Assembly (NCBI GenBank): GCA_002327865.1
Contig: DCUQ01000052.1
Coordinates: 1 to 9,287, forward strand
Length of the DNA: 9,287 nucleotides
From: Syntrophaceae bacterium UBA2210
GTDB lineage: Bacteria > Desulfobacterota > Syntrophia > Syntrophales > UBA2210
Direction: 5' to 3'
Program-made: the position numbers and the translations under genes
Shown here: piece after piece, positions 1-5,981 of the stretch
Numbering within the stretch: position 1 is the stretch's first letter
Layout: every line of letters starts with the position of its first letter
Notes under the pieces: generated by a model
Told to the model about the DNA's origin: nothing
The model's database searches: none
What the model saw: the letters and a program-made list of their open reading frames with translations, nothing else

Positions 1-586
1 TGGTGGCATCGTTGATAACAGGCCCACCTCTTACCGCATAGGTTATATCGATATTTGTTTCTCTCCGCAGAAGTTCGACTAATATTGTATCCAGAACAAT
101 TTCTCCGGCATTGTCACCCAGGTAAAGCAACTTTCCGGCTGTCTCGAGGGAATTTTCGAATAACTCGTAATCAAAGATCGAGGGGGTCTGCTTCGAAAAA
201 TCCCGGAATATATCGCCTACCTCGTTCCATTGTCGTTCGGGTCCCATATCGATGAGATTTCCCATGGCGGCCAGTTTCAGCGCGTCGGGCAGGGGAGAGG
301 ATGATTCGTCGATAAGACGTTCAAGATCTCTTTTTATGCCTAGTACCTGCTCATTGTGGAGGCGTTTTATCTCCCTGTAGGGGTCCTTTTTGCCTGTAAC
401 TTCCCTGATGGTGCTGTGAATCATGCTGCCGATCTGCGGAGGTGTTTCCCCCGCCTCGATCGCGATCATCCTTGTCATAACGAGGTTTAAAACGCGTCTC
501 TGGGTTTCTTCGTCAGCCTCGGATATCCTGCTCGCCTCCAGCGCCTGTCTCAGGAAACAGGGAAAACAATCCAGAAATATCTTCAA
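1..586 (-). CDS. DUF89-family metal-dependent phosphatase (ARMT1-like), partial
   Basis: The first 195 residues of a DUF89 protein can be read; the C-terminus lies beyond base 1. The start is a TTG at 586, preceded by AAAGGA (600-595) with 8-nt spacing. It gives the usual N-terminus MKIFLDCFPC, whose C7-x2-C10 pair marks the CxxC subfamily common in archaea and anaerobes. Further family motifs are GDNAGE at residues 157-162, with the Asp/Asn metal-site residues D158 and N159, and VRGGPVINDAT at 185-195. Characterised DUF89 proteins are metal-dependent phosphatases that remove damaged or surplus phosphometabolites; the substrate here is unknown. Full family members are near 290 aa, so about one third is missing. 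The gene starts 14 bases after the second MinD-type ATPase and is probably co-transcribed with it. Family confidence is high; a role in the metal-cofactor cluster is inferred only from position. Confidence 0.9.
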   Translation of the reverse strand, partial: MKIFLDCFPCFLRQALEASRISEADEETQRRVLNLVMTRMIAIEAGETPPQIGSMIHSTIREVTGKKDPYREIKRLHNEQVLGIKRDLERLIDESSSPLPDALKLAAMGNLIDMGPERQWNEVGDIFRDFSKQTPSIFDYELFENSLETAGKLLYLGDNAGEIVLDTILVELLRRETNIDITYAVRGGPVINDAT

Positions 587-600
587 ATATTAAATCCTTT

Positions 601-1479
601 CTAACCCAGTTCGTAAAGTATGTGCTGCCATAGCGACTTTATATCTCCGGAAACGGCTCCGCCGGTGTATTCCACGACACTCGTTTTCATTATCTGGGCC
701 TCTGTAAAAGATGAATCGTATCGTATTTTCCCCGCTACTTTAATGCCGTGTTCTTTTGCCTCTTCTTCGATCTGTTCCGTGATGTCGGGATTGATATCCC
801 ACTTGTTGATACACACTACAGTGGGAATTCGAAAATGCGCCGTCAGTTTCGCTACCCGGAGCAAATCGTGCCTGCCCGAAAGCGTTGGTTCCGTTACAAC
901 CAGTACGAGATTGGCACCTGTTATGGATGCGATAACCGGGCATCCGATTCCCGGCGAACCGTCGACGATTACATAGTCGAGGTTATCCCGCCTGGCAATA
1001 TCAATGGCTTCCTGGCGTATCAGGGTAACCAGTTTTCCCGAATTTCCCTCGGCTATTCCTAGTTTCGCGTGCACCATTGGGCCGTAGTTTGTAGATGATG
1101 TATACCACTCGCCGTTTACCGCCGGTTCGAAAGAGACCGCATTCGCGGGACACACCCGGAAACATACTGCACACCCCTCGCAGAATATGGGGTCGACACG
1201 CGGAGTATCCGAGGTGTTATCCGCATACCGTATCGCGTCGAAACGGCATTCTTCCATGCATCGATCGCAGGCTATGCAATTATCTTCCAATATCCGTGCC
1301 TTTTTCCCCCCGCTGAAATCTTTTCGGATTTTTATTCTGGGATTTAAAACGAGATGAAGATCGGCCGCGTCGACATCACAATCCGCCAGGACTTTTTTCC
1401 CCGCCAGGGCGGCAAAAGCTGCCACGATACTTGTTTTTCCTGTACCACCTTTTCCGCTTATTACAACAAGTTCCTTCAT
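601..1479 (-). CDS. MinD-superfamily P-loop ATPase with inserted 2[4Fe-4S] ferredoxin domain (second copy)
   Basis: A 292-aa cytosolic ATPase of the MinD/Mrp/NBP35 class with a ferredoxin domain inserted after the Walker region. A deviant Walker A, SGKGGTGKTS, lies at residues 8-17, and the switch II motif DGSPGIGCPV at 173-182. Two Cys sets, C68/C71/C74/C78 and C100/C103/C106/C110, are each followed by Cys-family ferredoxin spacing and should bind two [4Fe-4S] clusters. It is homologous to the neighbouring 290-aa ATPase, and such paired ATPases accompany orange-protein genes in Desulfovibrio. The pair may act as a heterodimer in ATP-driven cluster loading or transfer; this is inference. The ATG at 1479 has only a weak GGA upstream. 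The gap to the preceding stop is 12 bp, which suggests co-translation. Confidence 0.93.
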   Translation of the reverse strand: MKELVVISGKGGTGKTSIVAAFAALAGKKVLADCDVDAADLHLVLNPRIKIRKDFSGGKKARILEDNCIACDRCMEECRFDAIRYADNTSDTPRVDPIFCEGCAVCFRVCPANAVSFEPAVNGEWYTSSTNYGPMVHAKLGIAEGNSGKLVTLIRQEAIDIARRDNLDYVIVDGSPGIGCPVIASITGANLVLVVTEPTLSGRHDLLRVAKLTAHFRIPTVVCINKWDINPDITEQIEEEAKEHGIKVAGKIRYDSSFTEAQIMKTSVVEYTGGAVSGDIKSLWQHILYELG

Positions 1480-1491
1480 AGTATTATTCCA

Positions 1492-2364
1492 TTATTGCTG
1501 TTGCCGTGCCTGCAGCGCATCTCTATGGAGATCCGTAATTTCTGCCCAGCACCGCTCAAATATTTGTTGATATTCCGGTAATACGTTAATCGCCATCTCT
1601 CCCTGTGAATAGGCTTCGGCGATCCTGCGATCATCCGGTATGTTCAGGACAATATCGATTTTTTCATTTCCGCAGTATTCTGCGACTTTTTCGTTACCGA
1701 TACCGGAACGGTTAATAGCCACTGCAAACGGTATCTGTAACTCTCTGACCATTCCGACGGCAAGCTTCAGGTCGTTAAGGCCGAAAGGAGTCGGCTCCGT
1801 AACCAGAACAACAAAGTCCGCATTTTTCACTGCTTCGATGACGGGACAGGATGTGCCGGGAGGAGCGTCGAAAATCAATACCTCCGATTCTCCGGCGGCT
1901 TTCTTGACACCTTCGATGACGGCCGGAGACATCAGTTCTCCTATATTGAGCAATCCGTCTATAAAGCCGATACCACCGGCCGTTCCCTTTTCAATAATTC
2001 CTATTTCCCGTGGTACCTCTATAAAAGCGTTTTCAGGGCAGAACAGTTTGCATGCGCCGCACGCATGACAAAGTTCCGGGAATATAAGAACCTTGCCTTT
2101 TATGACCGCAATGGCGCTGAATTCACAGACATCCGAGCAAATACCACAGCCCGTGCATTTTTCTTCGAGGACTTTCGGGACCGGTACCGTAATAGCGTAA
2201 GACGATTCGATCTCCGGTTTCAAAAATATATGACAGTTGGGTTCCTCAACATCGCAGTCCAGTATCTGAACGGTTTTCCCTGTTTTGTGCAGCGATAAAG
2301 CAAGGTTTGTCGCTATCGTTGTTTTGCCGGTACCACCTTTTCCACTGGCAATAGCTATTTTCAA
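1492..2364 (-). CDS. MinD-superfamily P-loop ATPase with inserted 2[4Fe-4S] ferredoxin domain (first copy)
   Basis: A 290-aa protein of the same architecture as the gene that follows it. It has a deviant Walker A at residues 7-16 (SGKGGTGKTT), two ferredoxin Cys sets (C70/C73/C76/C80 and C99/C102/C105/C109) and the switch II motif DAPPGTSCPV at 166-175. The start codon is TTG at 2364, behind GGGAG, and it gives the expected MKIAIASGKGG N-terminus. Members of this family bind ATP as dimers; relatives of the Mrp/NBP35 type carry Fe-S clusters. In the orp locus of Desulfovibrio, ATPases of this kind associate with the orange protein. Only 17 bp separate it from the NifX-ferredoxin gene upstream and 12 bp from the next ATPase. 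Its partner and cargo here are inferred from this arrangement. Confidence 0.93.
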   Translation of the reverse strand: MKIAIASGKGGTGKTTIATNLALSLHKTGKTVQILDCDVEEPNCHIFLKPEIESSYAITVPVPKVLEEKCTGCGICSDVCEFSAIAVIKGKVLIFPELCHACGACKLFCPENAFIEVPREIGIIEKGTAGGIGFIDGLLNIGELMSPAVIEGVKKAAGESEVLIFDAPPGTSCPVIEAVKNADFVVLVTEPTPFGLNDLKLAVGMVRELQIPFAVAINRSGIGNEKVAEYCGNEKIDIVLNIPDDRRIAEAYSQGEMAINVLPEYQQIFERCWAEITDLHRDALQARQQQ

Positions 2365-2381
2365 TATTGTTCACTCCCTTT

Positions 2382-3119
2382 CTAAGCCATAATAATGGCA
2401 TTCACGGGACATTTGTCAACACATGCCCCGCACCCCGTGCATTGATTTTCGTCAATGACGGCTACATCGTTACGCATAGTTATTACTTCCACCGGACAGA
2501 TTTCTACGCACACCCCGCATCCGCTGCAGGACTTGGCATCGACACGGGCGATTTTGCTTCGATCGTTTCCCTCGAACTGTTCGATCCGGAGCTTGATATC
2601 ATGCAGTTGCTTTTCGAGAAGACGCGCTTCCTCCCTTAGGCTATATGTTGCTTCTTTTTTTACCGCCTGTTGCTGAACATTTCCGACTGGAGTATTCAGC
2701 CGGTTGCCCCTGCCGCAACCGCCACCGCCACCCCTGCCGCAACCGCCGCCACCACCACCCATGCCGAAATGGCTTGGAACATTCGGTTGGTTAGAAGCGG
2801 TAAAAACGCCTGCCTTGAATTGTTCGACTGCCCGGCGGACTTCTCCGGTAACACCCATGACAACCATAATGCCTGCGGCTCCGAACACCTGAGATGCATT
2901 AGGGCCGCAGTTCCCTGTCAGAACATATTTGACATCATGGTCGGACATCAATCTTGCCGATTGTATTCCTGCTCCGCCTCCCGCCGCGACATTGGGGTTT
3001 TGTATGGCTTCGAATTCCATCGTCTCCGTATCGACGAACAGATAATACGGTGTTCTCCCGAAACGGGCTTCCACCTGATCATCCAGCGAAGGGCCTGTTG
3101 CTGTAACGGCTATTTTCAT
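2382..3119 (-). CDS. NifX/orange-protein-like domain fused to 2[4Fe-4S] ferredoxin through a Gly/Cys-rich linker
   Basis: A 245-aa protein in four parts. Residues 1-110 form a NifB/NifX-type dinitrogenase cofactor-binding domain (MKIAVTATGPSLDDQVEARFGR, then GGGAGIQSA and VLTGNCGPNA) very like the orange protein at 4217-4582. Residues 119-139 are almost pure Gly with two GCGRG units (C127, C135). Residues 160-183 are a charged, probably coiled-coil helix. The C-terminus is a classic two-cluster ferredoxin with C198/C201/C204/C208P and C227/C230/C233/C237P. The ATG at 3119 follows AAGGAGC with good spacing. The fusion suggests that metal-cofactor carriage and electron transfer occur on one polypeptide. 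It starts 223 bp after the preceding gene and a hairpin, so it may head its own sub-operon with the two ATPases and the DUF89 gene; I saw no convincing promoter there. Confidence 0.93.
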   Translation of the reverse strand: MKIAVTATGPSLDDQVEARFGRTPYYLFVDTETMEFEAIQNPNVAAGGGAGIQSARLMSDHDVKYVLTGNCGPNASQVFGAAGIMVVMGVTGEVRRAVEQFKAGVFTASNQPNVPSHFGMGGGGGGCGRGGGGGCGRGNRLNTPVGNVQQQAVKKEATYSLREEARLLEKQLHDIKLRIEQFEGNDRSKIARVDAKSCSGCGVCVEICPVEVITMRNDVAVIDENQCTGCGACVDKCPVNAIIMA

Positions 3120-3283
3120 TACTTGCTCCTTTTTTCTTGCTGATACATTATTAAACGTTTGAAACCGGTTATATACTGCTCGGTGAACTATAATACATTG
3201 AGGTTAATATACCCGATTGTTACACCCCGGAGGCAAAGCGATACCGGGTATCCGCCGCCCGTTGTTCGAAACGGATAAAAGAA

Positions 3284-3333
3284 GAAACATCGGCAATCAG
3301 GTCAAAAGGGTGCGTTCATCATGCCGATGCTTC
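3284..3333 (-). terminator. Candidate hairpin terminator after the 130-aa DUF5320 gene
   Basis: Arms 3322-3333 and 3284-3295 pair over 12 bp with one G-U wobble, leaving a 26-base loop. On the minus strand the stem is followed by a T-rich stretch (TTCTTTTATC). It starts 10 bp past the DUF5320 stop. The long loop makes it weaker than a canonical terminator; it may only attenuate transcription into the NifX-ferredoxin gene. Confidence 0.5.
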
Positions 3334-3342
3334 GTATCTTCT

Positions 3343-3735
3343 TTATTCTTCTTCGGTTTTTTTCTCCAACGCTGCCACGCGTTTTTTGATATCTTCCAGG
3401 AAATTTTCCAAATGTTCCGCCTGGGTTTTCAATGCATCGAGTTCCTGCTGCTCAGTCAAGGCCTGCCCGTATGGTACATTATACGGAAATGCTCCGTAAC
3501 CATAGGGAGGCGTCCCCGCGTGGTACGGATGGCCGTAAGCAGACGGTTGCCGTCCGGCCAAACCGGTCGCGTAGAACCGGTGTCGCCATCCTCTTCCGCC
3601 GCCGTAGCCCGGACCTGCATATCTTCCGGGAGCAGACCATGCATAACCCGGCGCCTGATAACCGGCACAATAACCGGCTGCTCTTCCTGTCATGGGTCCC
3701 ATTCCTGTCGGACCTGTTCTATCTCCTCCTGGCAT
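3343..3735 (-). CDS. DUF5320 protein, Gly/Tyr-rich with C-terminal coiled coil
   Basis: A 130-aa protein of unknown function. The frame is open further upstream, but the ATG at 3735 has a perfect AAGGAGG 8 bases before it and yields the family N-terminus MPGGDRTGPTGMGPMTGR, so it is chosen. After a GYCAGY element (single Cys at residue 23) comes a Gly/Tyr/Pro-rich low-complexity middle (about 25-90). A charged helix (92-130, ELDALKTQAEHLE and similar heptads) likely forms a coiled coil. There is no signal peptide or membrane segment. DUF5320 proteins frequently occur beside NifX-like and MinD-ferredoxin genes in anaerobic bacteria and archaea, which supports a structural or scaffold role in the complex, but no biochemical role is known to me. 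It shares the DRTGPxGxGPxTGR N-terminus with the 74-aa protein. Confidence 0.87.
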   Translation of the reverse strand: MPGGDRTGPTGMGPMTGRAAGYCAGYQAPGYAWSAPGRYAGPGYGGGRGWRHRFYATGLAGRQPSAYGHPYHAGTPPYGYGAFPYNVPYGQALTEQQELDALKTQAEHLENFLEDIKKRVAALEKKTEEE

Positions 3736-3816
3736 GATAAATACCTCCTTTTCGTTCAGGTTGTTTGAAATGAATGCTTCGAAAAGTAAGAGACGGAGCT
3801 TCATCCTTTAACACTT

Positions 3817-3858
3817 ATTCCTTAACAGTCGGAGATTCCCCGCAACTTGTTGCGGGAA
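3817..3858. repeat. Dispersed palindromic repeat, copy 1 (REP-like)
   Basis: The first 29 bases (3817-3845) are identical to 9259-9287. The second part forms a stem CCCGCAA (3839-3845) / TTGCGGG (3850-3856) around a CTTG loop. It lies in the 197-bp gap between the two DUF5320 genes, 82 bp upstream of the 130-aa ATG. Identity over 29 bases in unrelated intergenic regions, plus the hairpin, suggests a REP/BIME-type element; copy number in the genome is unknown. Confidence 0.75.
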
Positions 3859-3932
3859 GATTCAATATCCTTCTCTTTGCTGCTTTGTAAACAAGCAGTC
3901 TTTATTCCAAACAAACCCGGGTAGATAACAAT

Positions 3933-4157
3933 TTAAATATTACGGCCTCGGCCCATTCCACGACCTCGACCCTGGCCTGCTGCGCGACCCCGACCTAACC
4001 GGCCGAAACCTCTGCCCAGACCTCTTCCTAACCTTTGAAAGAACCCTAAGCGTTCTTCAGTATCAGGAATTCCTTCTATCCTTGTCCCGCAAGGTCCCAA
4101 ACCGCGGCCGGTTCTAGGCCCCTGTCCCTGCGGGCCGGTTCTATCGTTTCTCGGCAT
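3933..4157 (-). CDS. Small DUF5320-like Arg/Gly-rich protein
   Basis: A 74-aa highly basic protein. A longer frame exists, but the ATG at 4157 lies just behind an ideal AAGGAGGTGAT site and gives the DUF5320-type start MPRNDRTGPQGQGPRTGRG. A single Cys (C23) follows. The second half is a run of RG/GRG units (residues 43-72) resembling an RGG region, with a short helix DTEERLGFFQRL between. It lacks the C-terminal coiled coil of the 130-aa homologue. Its function is unknown; the RG-rich tail could bind nucleic acid or a partner protein (inference). It lies between the orange-protein gene (59 bp upstream) and the second DUF5320 gene, and its very strong ribosome-binding site suggests high expression. 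Confidence 0.8.
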   Translation of the reverse strand: MPRNDRTGPQGQGPRTGRGLGPCGTRIEGIPDTEERLGFFQRLGRGLGRGFGRLGRGRAAGQGRGRGMGRGRNI

Positions 4158-4216
4158 GTAAATCACCTCCTTCCGCGTATATATAAAACCGAATCGCTCC
4201 ATCAGAAGGTTCGAAC

Positions 4217-4582
4217 TCAGGCCCAGTGCCCCTCTATCGTTGCTCCGCCTGTTTCCTCAAGCGTTCCGTTTTTCCATTCGGAAATGGCCTGCTCCACCGT
4301 CATGTCCTCCTTGATGATAAATATCCTTATGGATGCGGCACTCAATGTCCTGAAGGCGTTGGGTCCTACATTGCCGGTCAGAACGGCTTCGGCTCCCAGA
4401 TTTGCCACGTTCTGGGCGGCCTGAATCCCCGCACCCTGCGCCGCATTTACATTCTGTTCATTTGAATGAGCTTCAAAAGCACCTGTTTCCGTATCTGCTA
4501 GAATGAACCACTTCGCCCTTCCAAAACTCCTATCCGTTTTACTTGAAAGGTCTTTTCCATACGCTGTGACTACGATTTTCAT
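4217..4582 (-). CDS. orp: Orange-protein homologue (NifB/NifX-type Mo-cluster-binding protein)
   Basis: A 121-aa single-domain protein of the dinitrogenase iron-molybdenum cofactor biosynthesis superfamily. It has the orange-protein hallmarks: MKIVVTAYGKDLSS at the start, RSFGRAKWF at 18-26, AAQGAGIQAAQN at 47-58, and AVLTGNVGPNAFRTL at 66-80. The orange protein of Desulfovibrio gigas binds a Mo-Cu-Mo sulfide cluster non-covalently; whether this homologue binds the same cluster is inference. A frame extends further upstream, but the ATG at 4582 overlaps the previous gene's stop as ATGA and has an AAAGGA-like site, so translational coupling with the 138-aa NifX-like protein is likely. There are no Cys residues, which agrees with a non-covalent, non-Cys-ligated cofactor. 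Length matches the family. Confidence 0.9.
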   Translation of the reverse strand: MKIVVTAYGKDLSSKTDRSFGRAKWFILADTETGAFEAHSNEQNVNAAQGAGIQAAQNVANLGAEAVLTGNVGPNAFRTLSAASIRIFIIKEDMTVEQAISEWKNGTLEETGGATIEGHWA

Positions 4583-4995
4583 ATAAACCATTCCTTTCTG
4601 TTGGTTATGCATTTTCGACCGCGTATTCTCTGCCCCCCGCCTCTCCCAAAACCGGGCCCCCGACGGCATCCGGGCAGTATGAAGCAGGGTTCAAAAAGAC
4701 GCCCTGAGAAATAGGCTTCGATCGCGTCATCCACCCTTCCTCTGAGAAACGGAATGATCTTTATCCCCGATGCCGCGATCATCTGTTCCATGGGTCTTGA
4801 GACCGCCCCGCAAAGCAATATTTGTATTTCGAGCTCCTTCAGCCTTGCCAGTTTTTCTACTGTTGTGTTTCCGGTAAAATCTTTCATGACCCGGTCGCTT
4901 ATGGTTCCGGATTCAAAAGTAACAACCAGAAGACAAGCGGAAAAATCCAGGACAGTTGAAACACAATCATTCCAAACAGGTATGGCAAGTTTCAT
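4579..4995 (-). CDS. NifB/NifX-family molybdenum-iron cluster-binding protein with Gly/Arg-rich tail
   Basis: A 138-aa protein, first gene of the cluster. Residues 1-105 form the NifX-type fold (MKLAIPVWNDCVSTVLDFSACLL; LLCGAVSRPMEQMIAASGI at 60-78). This is a more divergent subgroup than the neighbouring orange protein. The tail (104-129) has two Cys (C104, C110) and a GFGRGGG stretch recalling the Gly-rich linkers of the other cluster proteins. The ATG at 4995 has AAGGAG nine bases upstream and sits about 22 bases after the start predicted from the sigma-54 promoter. Its last codons overlap the next start. The family typically binds or delivers Fe/Mo-S cofactors; the cargo here is not known. 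Confidence 0.87.
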   Translation of the reverse strand: MKLAIPVWNDCVSTVLDFSACLLVVTFESGTISDRVMKDFTGNTTVEKLARLKELEIQILLCGAVSRPMEQMIAASGIKIIPFLRGRVDDAIEAYFSGRLFEPCFILPGCRRGPGFGRGGGQRIRGRKCITNRKEWFI

Positions 4996-5027
4996 CTTTC
5001 AAGGCTCCTTTTACGTAATAAATATCC

Positions 5028-5043
5028 CGCAAATATCGTGCCA
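5028..5043 (-). promoter_or_regulatory. Sigma-54 (-24/-12) promoter of the orp-like cluster
   Basis: The minus strand reads TGGCAC-GATAT-TTGCG, with GG and GC exactly 10 bases apart. This matches the sigma-54 consensus TGGCAC-N5-TTGCW at all but the last, weak position. It predicts a transcript start near 5017, about 22 nt before the ATG at 4995, leaving just room for the AAGGAG site. The orp operons of Desulfovibrio vulgaris are known to depend on sigma-54 and a dedicated activator, so both sequence and context agree. Confidence 0.88.
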
Positions 5044-5126
5044 TAAAATCGATTGTTTTGATAAAATAAAAAGTTCAATTATTATAGTTAATTAGAGCCA
5101 GGCCTATTTTGCGGATATAAAATAGC

Positions 5127-5142
5127 GTAGCATAATTGCTAC
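5127..5142. promoter_or_regulatory. Palindromic operator, proximal enhancer-type site
   Basis: GTAGCA-TAAT-TGCTAC is a perfect palindrome with 6-bp arms, centred at 5134.5, about 117 bp upstream of the predicted sigma-54 start. It shares the pattern GTMGCA-N4-TGCKAC with a second site 33 bp further upstream. Position and pairing fit an upstream activating site for a sigma-54 enhancer-binding protein, whose gene is not in this window. Confidence 0.7.
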
Positions 5143-5159
5143 TTAAACTTTTAATATGC

Positions 5160-5175
5160 GTCGCATTAGTGCGAC
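5160..5175. promoter_or_regulatory. Palindromic operator, distal enhancer-type site
   Basis: GTCGCA-TTAG-TGCGAC is a perfect palindrome with 6-bp arms, centred at 5167.5 and about 150 bp upstream of the predicted sigma-54 start. It is related to the proximal site (12 of 16 positions identical, with compensating changes in both arms). The 33-bp centre-to-centre distance is close to three helical turns, so both sites would lie on a similar face of the DNA. It begins only 20 bp after the ecfT stop. A terminator role is less likely because no T-run follows on the minus strand. Confidence 0.68.
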
Positions 5176-5195
5176 TATAAAGGGCGGTCAGGCGA

Positions 5196-5981
5196 TCAGA
5201 AAGGTATGAATTGAATGCCTGTCACAATAATGGCGACAACGGCAATTGCTGCATAATCTGACGATGACATGCGCAGGTCTTTCAGATAGGTTCGCGGGCC
5301 TCTCTTGTAGCCGCGCCCATCCATGGCGGTCGCCGTTTCTTCGGCCTTCCTGAAAGAGTTTACTATGAGAGGGAGTATGAGCGATGTCATGTTTTTTATT
5401 TTCTTAACGATATTAACCTTTTTAAAATTTGCTCCCCGTGCGGTCTGGGCCTTTTTGATCCGATCGATTTCTTCCAGAAAGGACGGAACAAACCTGAGGG
5501 CGAGTGAAAGCATTGTAGCTATATCATGGGTGGGGATTCCCAGGGGGCGAAGCGGTTTCAAGACACCCTCTATACCGTTGATAAGGTCTGAAGGTATCGT
5601 TGTCATTGTAAGGATCGACGCGCTTGTCACCAGGAATATAAATTGTAATGTTATATACAGGCCGCGGCAGCATCCTTCATGTGTTATGGACAGCCCGCAG
5701 AAAGAAATTTGTAGGAAGGGCTTACCTTCCGTAAATAAGAGATGAAGAACGAAAAGCAGTACGAAAAAAAACATGAAAGGTCTGAGGCTGCCTATGATGC
5801 GTCTGAACGTGAGACGGGATACGAGTATTACCGCAATAAGGAATGCGGAGAGAATGAGCCCGGCATTGACATTTGCCCTCAGGATAAAAATACTCAGGAC
5901 AAGGACAGACAGTATCTTAATCCGTGGGTCCAGTCTGTGTATGATAGAGTTTCCGGAAACATACTGACCCCACTTATGCAT
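5196..5981 (-). CDS. ecfT: ECF transporter transmembrane protein EcfT (BioN-type)
   Basis: A 261-aa membrane protein of the CbiQ/EcfT family that couples the ATPase to the substrate-binding S component. The N-terminus (NSIIHRLDPRIKIL, residues 11-24) is typical. Hydrophobic stretches lie around 24-36, 41-57, 68-84, 108-126 and 243-260. The cytoplasmic coupling helices carry AQTARGA (181-183 = ARG) and AMDGRGYKRG (222-224 = GRG, where many members have ARG); these two motifs contact the ATPases. It overlaps the ATPase gene by 8 bp, indicating coupled translation. Being in one unit with bioY and birA, it most likely serves biotin uptake and corresponds to BioN; shared use with other S components cannot be excluded. 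Confidence 0.93.
   Translation of the reverse strand: MHKWGQYVSGNSIIHRLDPRIKILSVLVLSIFILRANVNAGLILSAFLIAVILVSRLTFRRIIGSLRPFMFFFVLLFVLHLLFTEGKPFLQISFCGLSITHEGCCRGLYITLQFIFLVTSASILTMTTIPSDLINGIEGVLKPLRPLGIPTHDIATMLSLALRFVPSFLEEIDRIKKAQTARGANFKKVNIVKKIKNMTSLILPLIVNSFRKAEETATAMDGRGYKRGPRTYLKDLRMSSSDYAAIAVVAIIVTGIQFIPF

Noticed and set aside
55..255. Plus-strand 66-aa open frame at the window start
   Set aside because: It lies antisense to the DUF89 gene, whose conserved motifs clearly define the coding strand.
2670..3143. Plus-strand open frames opposite the NifX-ferredoxin gene, including Ala/Thr- and Pro-rich stretches
   Set aside because: They are antisense shadows of the Gly-rich linker and ferredoxin codons and resemble no protein family.
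5081..5086. Perfect TATAAT on the minus strand upstream of the orp-like cluster, which would put the two palindromes near -60 and -93
   Set aside because: No -35-like hexamer lies at 16-18 bases, and the region is simply AT-rich. The sigma-54 element downstream is far stronger and fits the known regulation of orp genes. A CRP/FNR-type activated promoter stays a minor alternative.
5160..5175. Palindrome after ecfT as a transcription terminator
   Set aside because: Only 6-bp arms and no T-run follow on the minus strand. A related second palindrome at regular spacing fits a pair of protein-binding sites better.
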